Below the pieces are notes generated by a model, which made no database searches, was not told the origin of the DNA, and worked only from the letters and a program-made list of their open reading frames with translations. From Gymnothorax reevesii (taxonomy: Eukaryota; Chordata; Actinopteri; Anguilliformes; Muraenidae), in assembly GCA_029721435.1 (NCBI GenBank), contig CM056576.1:114060666-114124665 (forward strand): a DNA stretch of 64,000 bases, read 5' to 3'. Made by a program: the position numbers and the translations under genes. Positions 46,011 through 58,442 of the stretch are shown here, piece after piece; within the stretch, counting starts at the first letter, position 1, and each line of letters opens with the position of its first letter.

Positions 46011-46264
46011 AATATCTGCTTTTCAAAACTCTGTCATCAGAGTTAAGTGAGAGTTAGCAAAGATCTGCTGCCTTGAATTAATGCACAACACCCTCTTTCA
46101 GATGGAGGATGATATGGAATTATTATCACTCCCAGGACAGAAAAAAAAATCAGCAAAACAAATCTTCTGATTCACTGTGCCCCAGCTTCCCCATCCTGCC
46201 AGCATGGACAGTTTAAAATAAAAGGAAAGAAAAGCAAAAACGTTTAAATTTTCAAACTGCCAGT

Positions 46265-47325
46265 TTTCCATTTTTTCTGCAAAATCCAGAGTCATAGACA
46301 GGGCACCAATTACAAAAATCATAGTCAGACAAAAGAGGTCAAAAAACAAGAATGCGGCAAAAGTACAGGGAATAGGCAAAGCTCGATGTCTAGGGCGGTC
46401 CAGTCAGAAAGATAAATCACAATGAAACAAGGCGAAAGAAGCATATCACAGGTAACACGGAAGAACGATCTGACAAGGAAGTGAATCAAACAGGCATCTA
46501 ATGTACACATGCGGGAGAACACATGATCAGGGAACACAGGTGCAATCAATGGAACAATAATCATGGAGTGACACATTAAGAATAAACTAATCACATGAAT
46601 TTGGCCGAAGCCAAAACAGAGACAGGGATAACAAGACAAACCTATGGACAGACAAACAGCTCCAGTCACGGAGTACTAAAAGTGCACAGTTTTGAGAAAG
46701 GAAAGCGCAAAGCATTTGTGGAGACCCACAGAAAATCGCAGCAGAGACAATAGGAAAAGGCAAGGAGGCGGAGACTAGAATAAGGCAACTGCTGAGGGAT
46801 CGTTAGTCAATTAGTAAGTGCTGCTATACAATCCCGAGTGCTTGTTCGTAAGTTAGTCTAAATATACAGGGTTAGGGTTGGTTAGTAATTAGCGAAAATA
46901 ATAAACTGTTAGTCTGTGTTAGTAAGATAGTAAAAATAAGGGGAAGGAAGAACATGAGATAAAGGAAGAAGATTGAAACCCAGAAGCCAATAAATCACCC
47001 GAATGAGTGGCACGCAAGACAAGGGACTGTGAGATACACTCATGACAAGACGGGGGAGACGAAGTGCAAGGCATGGAAAATAAACATGACATGGAAACTA
47101 TGAAACATGGCTATGAACTGAAAACATGGCTAAGAGTCTAAGAAACTAAAACATGAAAAATAATAAAACATGAAATCTAATTACCGATCTTGGGATGGTC
47201 AGACGAAGCAGTGGCCACTAAAACACATGAGGCAATCTAAACATGGCCAGACACAGAACTTAAACTTGAAGCATGGGGCATGGGACATGGGCATGGCAAA
47301 GACAGAAAATGCATTCTTCAGGAAT
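46265..47325 (-). mobile_element. LTR copy C (inverted, 3' end lost)
   Basis: The minus strand carries the LTR family's landmark blocks in order: CATGTTTTATTATTTTTCAT, the run of CTAAC-rich words (TACTAAC), the CACTTTTAGTACTCC block, ATCACATGAATTTGG (inverse) and GTCTGACTATGATT. It fades before the AATAAA end, so it is truncated; no duplication can be read. Confidence 0.75.
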
Positions 47326-50300
47326 GCATAGCAAAGACGCATGCACATCACAGTGGAAACTTACAGCCACACCCAGCAAAAGATATACAGAGATAAAGTG
47401 ACGGAAAATACAGCCAGATGAATATGATAAAAAGAAAATGATTCCAGTGGATGAACTCGATGCATATCATATTATTACAAATAATTCAATTGATTGTGTT
47501 TTTCAGTAGCAAATATTGATTTTGCTGAACAAATATTGATCAAAGCTACAGAAATCAAATACATCCTCTGATTAAGTTTTTTTGAATCAACTAAACAGAA
47601 GCCTGCTTACTAATCAAGGCTACAGAAGCTGCTGCTTATGTGTGTGTGAGCTGCTCATGCATGTGTGAACTGAATTGCTTGTATATGTGTGTCTGTCTGT
47701 GTGTGAACTGCTTGAATGTGTATTTTTCTGTGTGTCTGCACTGCAGTATGTGAACTACCTGTATATATGCGTGTGTGTGTGTTGTGTGTGTGTGTCTTTC
47801 TGCTGCCCACATAATATGGTTATTGATTATTAGTATGAGCAATGAATGAATAATGATGAAAAATATATACAATCAATATTAGTGAATAAAATGAATAATG
47901 CTGAAATAAAATCTTCAACATTCCTCCCTTTGAGGCCATTCAATCATGGCCTCACATTAACCACGGTCGGAAAATGGCACAGCATTGTTTACCCCTGCCC
48001 CCATACTACACACAAGTGAATTTCTTATGAGCCCGAACATAAAATCATTTGATGGACCTTTTCGACTGTAACACTTTGAGACAAAACAGTCTTTCATGTT
48101 TGCAGCATGTGAACTTCAGTTGTTTTTGCTTCAAGGTTTCTCAAGGCCTCAAGGTCTTTCGTTGCTGTGGTGAATAAAGTCTCAGTCTGATGTCCCACTT
48201 GACTCCAGTAGTGTTGCTTAATGCAGGTTTTCAGTCCAAAGTTCAAGTTCATTGTCCACGTCCATATTCAACATTGATTTGCAATTTTTCCATCTGATTG
48301 TTCTGGTGAACAGGCCTTCATGACTGGAATCACTGTCCCAGCATATTTGTTCAAAACTTTTGGGAGGCTCCAGGAAGGAGCGGCCTTGACCGGCTGGTAT
48401 GTTAAACTGCCACTTGCCGTCACTGGAGTGAGAAAATAAAATACAAAGGCAGGCACATGCACATGCAGATTCACTTTGCGGCACATACAGAACGAGGGTC
48501 ATCTACACCTGCATAATTTCACTTTTAAGTCTTAGATGCACCAGATTTTATCATATTTACTTTTTCCAGCAAAAGACACTTTTGCCAGAACATTTTTTTT
48601 TAAAAAGCAGTTTCATCCAGGCCTTCTCAAGGACCTACATTTGGAATATCATAGCGCCTTCATGCAATAGCCCATAATAATAATCTCCAAAAAGATTTTG
48701 ATTTCAACAATGACCTGGGAGTCGATTCACCCCTGCCTTAGGTTGTCTCCTCCGATCGGAGATCTTACCCATCTCTGGAGTGAGTCACACACACGCAGGA
48801 GCTCTGCACTGAGCTCTGTATTCATGCTGGGGCAGGTTTCCTCACCCCTCATAATGGGACAATTATGAGATCATTCCAGTTGAAATGGGGCTAATGCAGC
48901 CACTTTGTTGGAATAATAGATTAAACATTTAAAGTAAAAAAAACTCATCAAAAACAATTTGAAACAGATGCTGCAATTATAGTTCTGACACTCAGATTCT
49001 TCTTTAACCAGCCAAATAAGTCCCAATTCAAGAAATTTGTCTTGTGTATTTTTCCCCTTGGTCTGAATGTGCTTTACAAAATCTTCAATGTCAACTTAAG
49101 TATTTGGAATACAATGAGTTGTCAGTGTGCCACCCTGATAAATTAAAATAACAAATTCATAATTACCCAAATAGCTCACCTCATTACTGAGCTCCTATAA
49201 AATTTAAATCAATATTTTTGGGCAGTGTACTTATAATTTTGTGTTTTCGTGTATTCTGGGTCAAAAGATAGGACAATAACAATAATATCTTTTCGCATTG
49301 TATTTTTTCCCAAATCATTTTGAAATAGAAACCCACCACAGTCTAGGGTTCCTCTAACAGTATGGAGGAGATGCACAGTCAGGACTTATTAGTCCCAGCC
49401 ATAACAACTCCCCATATCTTCAGCAGAACCGGGTGTAATTGCTTCAGACCATAGACCATGTGTTACAATTTGCAGTTTTTTTTTTCCCAGACAATTCACC
49501 AAAACGGGTATATATTGAATATTCAACTGTAATATAGTTTTTTCCCTGGGATCCCAGCACATAAAGGAAAAACAATCATTCCAGATTTAGTCAGTTCAAT
49601 CCTTCGTTTGCCGTCACAGTCACAGTTCCCGTTTTTTTCACTACTTGTAAATCCCCTCCCTATGGAAAATATTTTGTCAGCCTAATCAAAACAAATTTAT
49701 AATGTGATCACGTTATTAGTCGACTTTTCCAATTACATGGTGCACCATTTGAATTTGGTCTTCCTCTTGTGTTAATATGCCAAATTTATTTCCCCAAATT
49801 TATTTTATAAGAATCTCTTTTAAGTTGCAACCCCATAATTGAATCCTTAGCTGGCCAGCTTATCTTTTCACTCAAGGTCATCTTACTCTCTTCTCTTTTG
49901 CAGTGCGCTCTCTGTGGAAAAGTTTCAATAGTATGAGTTAGATGCAAACAACAATGAACAAAACTTCAGTCATCATACTTCCGCTGCTTTTCCTCTTGCT
50001 TGGGCTTGGATCTTTTCCTGTAAACGTTAAAAATCAAGGAAAGTTTATTATTCATTTCGTCTTCTTGTATTGTTGGTCCACTCCTGTTTAAAAACAGAGA
50101 AAAAACAATGAATTTATTAATTAAATTTCTTCGGTCAGGAAAGCTTTCAGTCACTTTTTTTAAAAAGCACACACTTGTTATAATATTTGATCCTTCACAT
50201 GACTCAGTTTCTGGACAAAACTTATTCTTGTTAAACAAATTATGAAAATTCCACATAAAATCGTATTAATTAAACCCCCTTTTCTCCTCTTTTGTTCTCT

Positions 50301-50650
50301 GACTTCGGTATGTCAATCTCCTCCTCCCTTTTATGCTCCCACCCCTTCAGCTGCTACATTTTTCCAGAGGGGGTGGACTGAGGCACAGCTCCATTTTGTT
50401 TTACAAAATATATAAATATTTATTTATAAATATTTCTCCAAACAACTCCAGAACTGCCAGCTCAGTTTATTCTTTTTTAATCCTTTTTTTGCCACCGATG
50501 CCTAATTTGTCATTATACCCAATATTTTTTACATATTGCAAGATCAAAATACCCTTCTTTTCGCTACTCTGTTAGTCTGTTCTTTTTTATTATTCATTTT
50601 TTAGTCCTTTTTGCCCACTTATTTAACATTTTTATATAAGCCTTAAAATA
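47326..50650. other. Mostly unassigned; possible retroelement edge
   Basis: A degenerate TG-rich stretch lies at 47640-47810. At 47919-47931 the minus strand reads AAAGGGAGGAA followed by TGTTGAAG, which looks like a polypurine tract abutting an LTR start. No retroviral protein motif is convincing upstream of it (48000-50300). The rest is AT-rich. Confidence 0.3.
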
Positions 50651-50659
50651 AATTCAATG

Positions 50660-52215
50660 TTTATTGCAGAGGCATACTCTCACACTGAAAATTGTAGAAA
50701 AATGTAACCTTCAACTCAAGTGAATTTTAAGGGGAAAAAAAATCCCTGACTAAGAAATAATTATTTTTCAGAAAATCACCTGTGCCACAATTATTGGCAC
50801 CCCTAACAATTCCTAGGAAATAAATGCAATTGAAGTATTTCTGTCATTTCTACAGTAGTTTACAAAGTTGATCAGAGTATCAAGGAACATGTAATTAGTA
50901 ATCAATCACTTCCTGTCTCCCTGGGGTATAAATATGATGTGACACAGAGGCCATTTCTCTTATCCACTCTTTAACATGGGAAAGACAATGGAACACACCA
51001 TTCAAGTAAGGAATATGTGTGTTGACCTTCACAAGTCAGGCAATGGCTACAAGAAAATAGCCACTCGCCTGCACCTGCCCATATCTACCGTAAGAGGAAT
51101 CATTAAGAAGTTTAAAACAACTGCAACAGTGGTAAACAAGCCTGGACGAGGACGCAAGGTTATTTTGCTACCACGCACAGTGAGGAGGATGGTAAGAGAA
51201 ATAAAAAGTTCTCCAAAGCTCACTGTTAAAGAATTGCAACAAATTGTTGCATCTTGGGGTCACAAAGTCTCCAAAACAACCATCAGGTGCTATCTACATG
51301 CCAACAAGCTGTTTGGGAGGCATGCACGGAAAAAACCTTTTCTCACTCACAATCATAAACGCAGACGTTTAGAGATCGCTAAGAAGTGCTGGGACTTCAA
51401 CTGGGACCGTGTGCTTTGGTCAGAAGAGACCAAGATAGAGCTTTTTGGCAACAAACACTCTAAGTGGGTCTGGAGGAACACATAAGATGAGTATGCAGAA
51501 AAGCACTTCATGCCCACTGTGAAGTCTGGGGGAGGATCGGTGATGCTGTGGGCCTGTTTCTCTTCCAGAGGCCCTGGGAACCTTGCTAGGGTGCTTGGCA
51601 TCATGAACGCTTTGAAATAACAGGACATTTTAAATCAAAATGTGGTGGTCTCTGCCCGAAAGCTGAAAACAGATCGCTACTGGGTCAATCAGCAAGATAA
51701 TGAGCTTAAACATGTGGCCAAATCTACGCAGAAATGGTTCACCAGACACATAATCAAGCTCCTCCCATGGCCATCTCAGTCCCCAGATCTCAACCCCATT
51801 GAAAACCTGTGGAGTGAGCTGAAGAGGAGAGTGCAGAGGAGAGGATCCAGGTCACTGGATGATTTAGAGAGATTGTGCAAAGAGGAATGGTCGAAGATCC
51901 CTCTTTCTGTATTCTCCCATCTTGTGAGATATTATAGGAGAGGATTAAGTGCTGTTTCATTGGCAAAAGGGGGTTGTACAAAGTATTAACATCAGGCGTG
52001 CTAATAATTGTGACACACGTGATTTGAAGTGAAAGAATATCCCACATTTCTTAATGTGGGGGTTTTTTTCCCACTGAAGAAATGCACTTGAATTAAAGGT
52101 TGGATTTTCTTCTTTTTTTTCATTGTGGTCCTATATTATTTAGAAAAAAACTGAATTTATTAGAATTTATTACACATCTTAACCAGGGGTACCAATAATT
52201 ATGGAGGGCACATGT
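50660..52215 (+). mobile_element. Tc1-like transposon (nearly full length, two stops)
   Basis: Long inverted ends of roughly 150-200 bases: ACAATTATTGGCACCCCTAA at the left (50788) against the inverse of CAGGGGTACCAATAATTATG near 52183, with TTAATTCAAGTGCA-type blocks further in on both sides. The left tip is partly eroded. The transposase lies between on the plus strand. Confidence 0.85.
50976..51989 (+). pseudogene. Tc1-like transposase with two in-frame stops
   Basis: Starts MGKTMEHTIQVRNMCVDLHK with a paired-like helix-turn-helix (GYKKIATRLHLPISTVRGII), then a GRGRK hook, then RVLWSEETKIELFGN, GGGSVMLWACFSSRG, YWVNQQDNELKHVAKSTQ and SPDLNPIENLWSELKRRV. The DDE triad reads E, D, E: the first Asp of the usual WSDETK is Glu. 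Stops occur at 51483-51485 and 51618-51620 in one otherwise continuous frame of about 337 codons. This is the best-kept transposase in the window, yet the stops and the lost Asp make activity very unlikely. Confidence 0.92.
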
Positions 52216-52299
52216 GGATACATAAATGAAAACGACCAATTTTATGTGTCGCATATATGCAAAACCTATATGTGGGTGATTACTTTGAGTCAAAGGTTT

Positions 52300-52475
52300 A
52301 AAATACATTTTGGTTTATAAATTGATTCAATGATTTCTTTTTTGACTTTGATTGTTAATTTTTTCTTTCATATCTATGGTTTCATTCCAGAGTACAATGA
52401 GACATTAAACTGCACAATTTTCAATAAAAAACTGGAAAAATTGGGGTGTCCTAAAACCTTTGACCGGCAGTGTTA
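52300..52475. mobile_element. Orphan inverted end of the 37 kb Tc1 family
   Basis: Shares ATTCCAGAGTACAATGAGAC, CTGCACAATTTTC and GGTGTCCTAAAACCTTTGAC-like blocks with the ends at 37.05-37.15 kb. No transposase is next to it; it is a single leftover end. Confidence 0.8.
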
Positions 52476-52479
52476 ATTT

Positions 52480-53129
52480 TTATTAAAATTAAGTTTAATG
52501 GGAAGAAATATAAGATAAATAACCCTTAAAGTATGTTTTTTTTTTACCCAAAATTGTTTTTGTCAAGCCATTTTTGAGAATTTCCTTGCATAAAATAAAA
52601 TACAACATTGAAAAAGACTTACGAACAGTCTCAGTGTGTTCAGCACTCTTTTATCAATGATCTGAACACAAAAAAAGGATGGCTTGCTGTGGAAACTTTT
52701 TTTTCTAGATTGCAACATTTGTATGCAAATGACATAAAAATTCCTCAACTTTACGCAGATTATGCAATTCTCCCAAGCAAGGAAGCTAATTGTACATCCA
52801 GCTCAATTATAAATTTGAACAACCTGCAATCATCAGCAAAACAGGCTTTGTGCGGCAACTACAATCGAAGGGGACCAGTTGTAACGCTGCGCGGCCAGGA
52901 TGCGCATAAACAAATAGCGTGATTTCCTTAAAGGTGGAAGGAGAAATGCGAATAAGAAGCCCAGACTGCCTTTGTTAAGATAGACCTGCTGCCTATTATA
53001 GCCAAAATGCATTGTTTTTCTCTCAATCTTTATTTCTAAGAATTCAAGGTTGTTCTGGGCTGCACCGCAGTTATTTTTTTCAGTCTTTTGTCAGAACAAA
53101 CCTTGATTGCATTTCAAATGCCACACAAA
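52480..53129. other. No gene recognised
   Basis: A 104-codon plus-strand open frame (52608-52922) has no recognisable domain. Confidence 0.4.
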
Positions 53130-53417
53130 ACTAGGCTTATGCCGTCGGAGGCGACGGCTTGGGGTATATCCCCGAACGCTCCCAATCCTCCAATTCCCCA
53201 ATCCTTGGATAGACCTTGAATAGACTTTCATTTGAACTTAATTTCAGGTCAATCGGACAAATGGTTCTGAAGATATGGCCAAAATGGTAATTTCCCATCA
53301 CAAAGCGCCACCTGGTGGCAAAATATTGAACCATACAGTTATGATGTCAACATGTGACACATTGTGAGGTCATGGCCTTGCAGTTGCACATATATTTCAT
53401 GTCAATTGAACAAATGG

Positions 53418-56084
53418 GGCTGTAATTTCTTGGCGCAGCGCAGGGTGGCGCAGCGGGCCGTAGCTTGACGCAGCCCACGCAGTGGTAATTTCGTGAGGTG
53501 CAACACCTTGTGCAGCCTTTGGTAGACGAGCGTGCGCCGAGATGGGTGTGGCGGCGTAGTAGGGGGAGGTGTCACATATTCATCAAGACGCAGTGACAAT
53601 TTCCTAGAAAAAGTCTTCGCTGCAGTTGCGCAGAAAGCTCGCCTGCTCCAACCTGGTTTACTTTCTGTGCAGTGGTAATTTGGCTGACTGGCGCACAGTG
53701 TGCACACATCACCGAAATCTCACAGGCAAGTTTCCAGAATGTCAGGCACATTTCAATGCAATAAATAATTAAAGTAACGACTGTTTAATGTAACTATCTG
53801 AATCAGCACATAAATTATAGAATCGATATCGATTGTCCTGATGTCAGATCAAAGGCGGTTGGCACGCCTAATGGAAACTCGACCTGGCCTAATCAATGTA
53901 GCTGAATCTGTAATGCAAATTAACAACTTCACATCTTTCTCAGCCAACCACAAACTGCCTCGGCATCAGGCAGTGCGTATATATGATGCTTGCGTTCTAT
54001 GCTTAGTAAAGCCGCTTGCACACTGGACACGTAACAAATTTTTCGCATGACCTGATTACAAAGTCAAGGAAAAGACGCGATAGTCGGACAGGGTTTTAAA
54101 TATATCTCCGTGTCCGAAAGAAATAATAGCTCTAATTTTTCGAGTATTCCAGAAATTATTAGACGTGCAAACTTGGCCATGTTTATGTTCGACCCTTACA
54201 AAATGCAAATTGATAGCTATCGACTTTTCTTAGTCTTTTTATTCGACTGTTTTCTTCCGTTGAAGATAGACAACAGTCTTTATTCGGTCTCTCTTTTGAA
54301 AATTAGTCAGATGGATCGAACAGATTCACGCTTTATTTCCACATCAGAGATAAAAAAAAAAGTGCTTGTAGTCAGTGAGCAAATCAATTCCATAACCATT
54401 GACTGTGTGAACAAAACATTGCATGGATGATCAAGACTGTCTGACGCGAAATGCAAAATACTGTCCGGCAGCCGGCAAAAAGTAAAAGTATTGATATTAG
54501 AACAGATTTATAACGAAATAAAGAATAAAAATATATCACCAACAAAGAGCATCCAAAAAAGATGGTCCACAAATAAATAAATCGCAGTGTTTATTGGATG
54601 TTCTGTTTGCTGTTAAAATGTTTCTTTTTATCCTTTATTTCATTATAAATCTTTTCTAATGCCCCACCCCCCCCTTTTTTTTTTCAGACATGGATTATTT
54701 TGCGTTTAATGTCCGACAGGCATTGTACATTGTCCCGCGCCAATGTCGACTCACTTTATTGAGCAGAGCTTAAACAGAAACATTGATTGAAATTCTCAGC
54801 TTTCATCTTGCAGAACTGAGCCCTCTTATCAAAACATTCACGTTTAATATCTTAAAGAGTCAGTTGATTTGAAGAAATTAGAAACAAAAATCGACTGTCT
54901 GACGCAGAGTTATATTGAAACCATCCGACAGTGGGACACGGAGATAAATTAAAACCCTGTCCGACCTTCGGACACGTAGACGCTGCGTTCAACGCAATCT
55001 GTCTTGCGAAAAATTCGTTTTGCGTCCAGTGTGCAAGCGGCTTAACACTAGGCTACTATTATTGTCACTTAGGTTTTATCGTATGTAGTGGGGGAAAGTA
55101 ATACTTAAGATAGATACTATATTAATCCTTTTTCAAGGAAATTGGTTTGAAGAGAAGTGCTCCGGGCTGCTGCAATGTGGGTCGCGCTGCCACCACTTCC
55201 TTCTTCGAAAATTAACACAGAAATTAAACATATTGATGACATCAGACATAATATACACATCAGGTTTATAACACGACGTGCAGGAAACGCGCAGGAATTG
55301 TTTTCAGGGGAATGGGGGGCGGGGGCTGAAGGAAGAGGGGATTAAATGCAGAAGGCAGCCTTGGCAGAGTCCAGAGGCAGAATGTTCTGTCCTTGTCAGA
55401 GGGATAAGGAAGTTGTTGATATTCCGTGTGAGAATGAGGCAGACAAAGGGGAGGATCAGCCTGATTGCTATGATTTCGTACTGAGTTAAGATCACATAAT
55501 TGTGTAACGTATGCATGTTAATCCCAAAATTATGAGCAGCAACAGGGTGTAATAATAGGAACACGCTATCCATCGTTTCACTTTCCAATGATGCAGGCAG
55601 AAGAAATAAATGAGCGACCGTCGTATTTCATTCCAACTTCATAAGTTTGAATGATCTGCCGTAGTTTTGTTTTGAAATTCCATTCAAGTTAGCTCATGGT
55701 AATCATTTGAGAATGCCCTAGCAAGCCAGCTAACTCATATTCGTAATGCTTAATGTAGACGTAAGCAGTGCAGAAAACATGCCTGAAGCAGCAAAGTAAA
55801 ATGCGACATTAACGCATCATGTAGATATAGGACAGAGGCTTCTATATTCCAACACATTAAAGGTGAGGAGAGGAGCTCATTAGATTGGTGAAGATTTGAC
55901 TCGGCTGTGTTGAACCCAAACACGCCTTCTTTGGCACTTGCGCCGATAGGAGGGACCAAGGCGGGACAGAGGATTACTTGCGCCGGGCTGCACGGGTACG
56001 AAATTGCAACATACGCCTGGACACACCCGTTGGCGCAGCACACCTCCCATGCGCCGCGCCTGTGCCTGGTCAACAAATTTAGAG
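53418..56084. mobile_element. GGGGC-ended DNA element, middle layer
   Basis: Ends GGGGCTGTAATTTCTTGG and the inverse GGGGCTCTAAATTTGTTG. Within 250 bases of the left end the word GTAATTTC/GTAATTTG recurs beside GCGCAG (53423, 53485, 53668, and a variant at 53600), and the right end has a matching GCGCAG and GCAATTTCGT region. Such subterminal repeats are usual transposase-binding sites. No transposase is seen; the superfamily is undetermined because the target duplication is ambiguous. Confidence 0.65.
54008..55045. mobile_element. 1 kb inverted-repeat element, inner layer
   Basis: Ends GCCGCTTGCACACTGGAC at the left and the same, inverted, at the right, continuing into AATTTTTCGCA. A second inverted pair lies deeper: GTCGGACAGGGTTTTAAATA (about 54077) and its inverse near 54965, with CTCCGTGTCC inside. 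The arms are about 110 bases; the core of 800 bases shows no transposase. Confidence 0.82.
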
Positions 56085-56463
56085 CCCCTGGTTCCAAAGA
56101 TATGGCAAAAATTGTGCATTTTATGTGACAAAGCTCCACCTTGTGTCAAAATCTTGAACCAAACAGGTAAAATGTCATCATGGGACAAATCCTTAGGTCA
56201 TGACCTTTCATTTGCAGTTCATTTGAGGTCAATCGAACAAATATTTCCAGAGATATGATAAATTTGTGATTTTTCAGTTTTTGGCCCCTGGCAGCCAATC
56301 TAGACATTGTAAATTGTCGAAAATCAAATCAGTTCTTCATCTTAATGATACATACTTATATGCAAAATATGAAATTTCTAATTGAAATTTTACTGGACTT
56401 ATCGCGTTAACACGTAGGGACCAAAAACATCATATCCCCGAAACGCCGTTCCGCGTTCGGGGA

Positions 56464-57430
56464 TATAATTATAACACATTGAACCGGTTTTACATTTCTA
56501 TGGTTATTTGGCCGTGACTTCCGGTATACATGCAAAATTGTATCATTTTCGGACTTCTTACAAGTGATGCATAGATATCAATTGATAACAGTGAATAGTT
56601 ATAACTTCACCATTTAGTTAGCTTGCTAGCATTTAAATGCACCAAATATAACCAGCTAAGTCAGCAAAAAGGCTATCTAGTTAGCTAATGTTAGTTCACT
56701 TGCTTAGCTAGCTAGTTCACTAGCCTAGCCAGCTAACAGTTATATTTGGTGCACCTAAGTCAATAGAAAATGATTGAATAGCCATTATTTCGCTAACTAA
56801 TTAGCTAGATTTTAACTGTGAGCATTAACCTTGCTAGCTGGCATTAATGTGCGCCAAATATAATGTTTGCCAGGTAATTTTGACAAAATAAACCAACAAA
56901 CTAGCTCGCACACTAGGATAATAAGCTAGTTTGCCTGCTTAGTTAGTGATCTGCGGTGCATATAAATCAATGAAATCAGTGATTGCAATTATTTAGCATC
57001 TTAACTAGCATTAGACCAGAAAGTAGTCATGAATTAGCTGTGTAGCTGTGTCAGTTATGCATTGACTCGCCAAGTATCGAGTTTTTATGCTAACTGACAT
57101 TGACCAAAGATATTTGGCAGCTAATGTAAATTGGTACTTGTTGCAAAAATTTATATCTTACTAGGTTAGCCAAACTAAGTAGGATTGACTGAAGAATAAC
57201 TAACTAATAAGCACTGTCTCACCTCGGCTAAACAATATAGTATGGCAAGGCACAATTTCAAACCCTTAAGCTAGGTTTCTTTGGTCCACGTTAGCTGAAA
57301 AACTTAATATTTGGTGCATATCATAGCTGCCATCTAGCTGTCTAAATGCTTATTTCACAAATCGAGCTAAGTTAGTTCGTGCAATAATGGCTAATAGTGA
57401 TGCGCGGGTCGGCCCGGAACCCTGATGTAG
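56464..57430. repeat. Region dense in GCTA/TAGC words
   Basis: GTTAGCTA, GCTAGCTAG and AGCTAAC-type words recur dozens of times from 56590 to 57390. One inverted pair is GCACCAAATATAACCAGC (near 56640) and its relative GCTAACAGTTATATTTGGTG (near 56732). No gene. Confidence 0.6.
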
Positions 57431-57510
57431 CTTCAGTCTGATGTAGCTTCAGTGAAGCGCTGCAACCACCGATTAGGCCTACAGAGGATGTATGTGACAT
57501 TGTCCTACTA

Positions 57511-58442
57511 CAAGCCCAATTCCGAAATAGTAGGGACAAAGTGTAAATTGTGAATAAAATCTAAACGCAATGACTTTTAAATCACACCAGCTAGAATTTT
57601 ATTCATAATAAAACAGCAAATGTGGAAACCGATAAATTTCACAATTTTATCCGCAAAATGAGCTCATTTCAAAATTGATGGCTGCTTCAGGTCTGAAAAA
57701 AGTTGGGACTGGGGCCTGTTTACCGTGGTCCAGAATCCCCTCTTCTTTTTAACACTGAGTGGAGGCATCTGGACATTGAGGAGACAAGTTTCTTGAGTTT
57801 AGCCATTGGAATTTGATCCCGCTCTTGTTTAATATGGGCTTCCAGCTGCTGCAGAGTTTTGGGTGTCATTTGACGGACTTTTCGTTTAATTATACGCCAA
57901 GTGCTCTGAATTGGTGAAATATTGGGACTGTAGGCAGGCCAGTTCAGCACACAGACTCTTCAACTATGAAGCCAAGCTGTTGCAATAGTTTCAATAGGTG
58001 GTTTTGCATGGTCCTGCTGAAATACACAAGGCCTTCCCTGGAATAGATTTCCTCTGGAGGGGAGCTTATGTTGCTCTAAAATCTTTATATACCTTTCAGA
58101 ATTCGTGGCGCTTTTTAAAACATGCAGGTGTCCCAAATTATATGCACTTATGCATCCCCATACCATCAGAGATGCCGACTTTTGAACTGAACGATGATAA
58201 CAGGAGGGGTGGTCTTTTTCCACTTTGGCCCGGAGGACACGACGCCCATGATTTCCAACAAGAATGTCAAACTTGGACTCGTCTGACCACAGGACACTTT
58301 GCTACTTTCCTCCAGTCCATGTTAAATGAGCCTTGGCCCACAGAACACGGCGGCGCTTCTGGAACAACAATGGCTTCCTTTTTGCATGATAGAGTTTTAG
58401 GTGGCATGTGTGGATGGCACGGTGGACTGTTTTTACAGACAG
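57511..58442 (-). mobile_element. Tc1-like transposon truncated by an LTR
   Basis: Same family as the 39.8 kb copy: left end CAAGCCCAATTCCGAAATAG beside TA, then GTGTAAATTGTGAATAAAA. The minus-strand transposase runs [47 protein letters not shown] (second Asp kept) and SPNISPIQSTWRIIKRKVRQ, where the Glu is replaced by Gln, then the C-terminus. Its start is lost at 58442, where LTR copy D begins, and does not resume after the LTR. Confidence 0.88.

Larger units (their letters stand above)
53130..56463 (-). mobile_element. Helitron-like element (copy 2), outer layer of a second nest
   Basis: On the minus strand it starts A|TCCCCGAACGCGG (56463) and ends with the hairpin GCCGTC-loop-GACGGC, then ATAAGC and CTAGT (53130) followed by T. 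This is the Helitron insertion pattern between A and T without a duplication. It has one 145-base unit where copy 1 has two, and the 153-base unit is interrupted by a 2.67 kb insertion (53418-56084). Without it the copy is about 0.67 kb. Confidence 0.72.

Noticed and set aside
47636..47872. Histidine/threonine-rich minus-strand frame
   Set aside because: It is translation of a degenerate TG/CA repeat.
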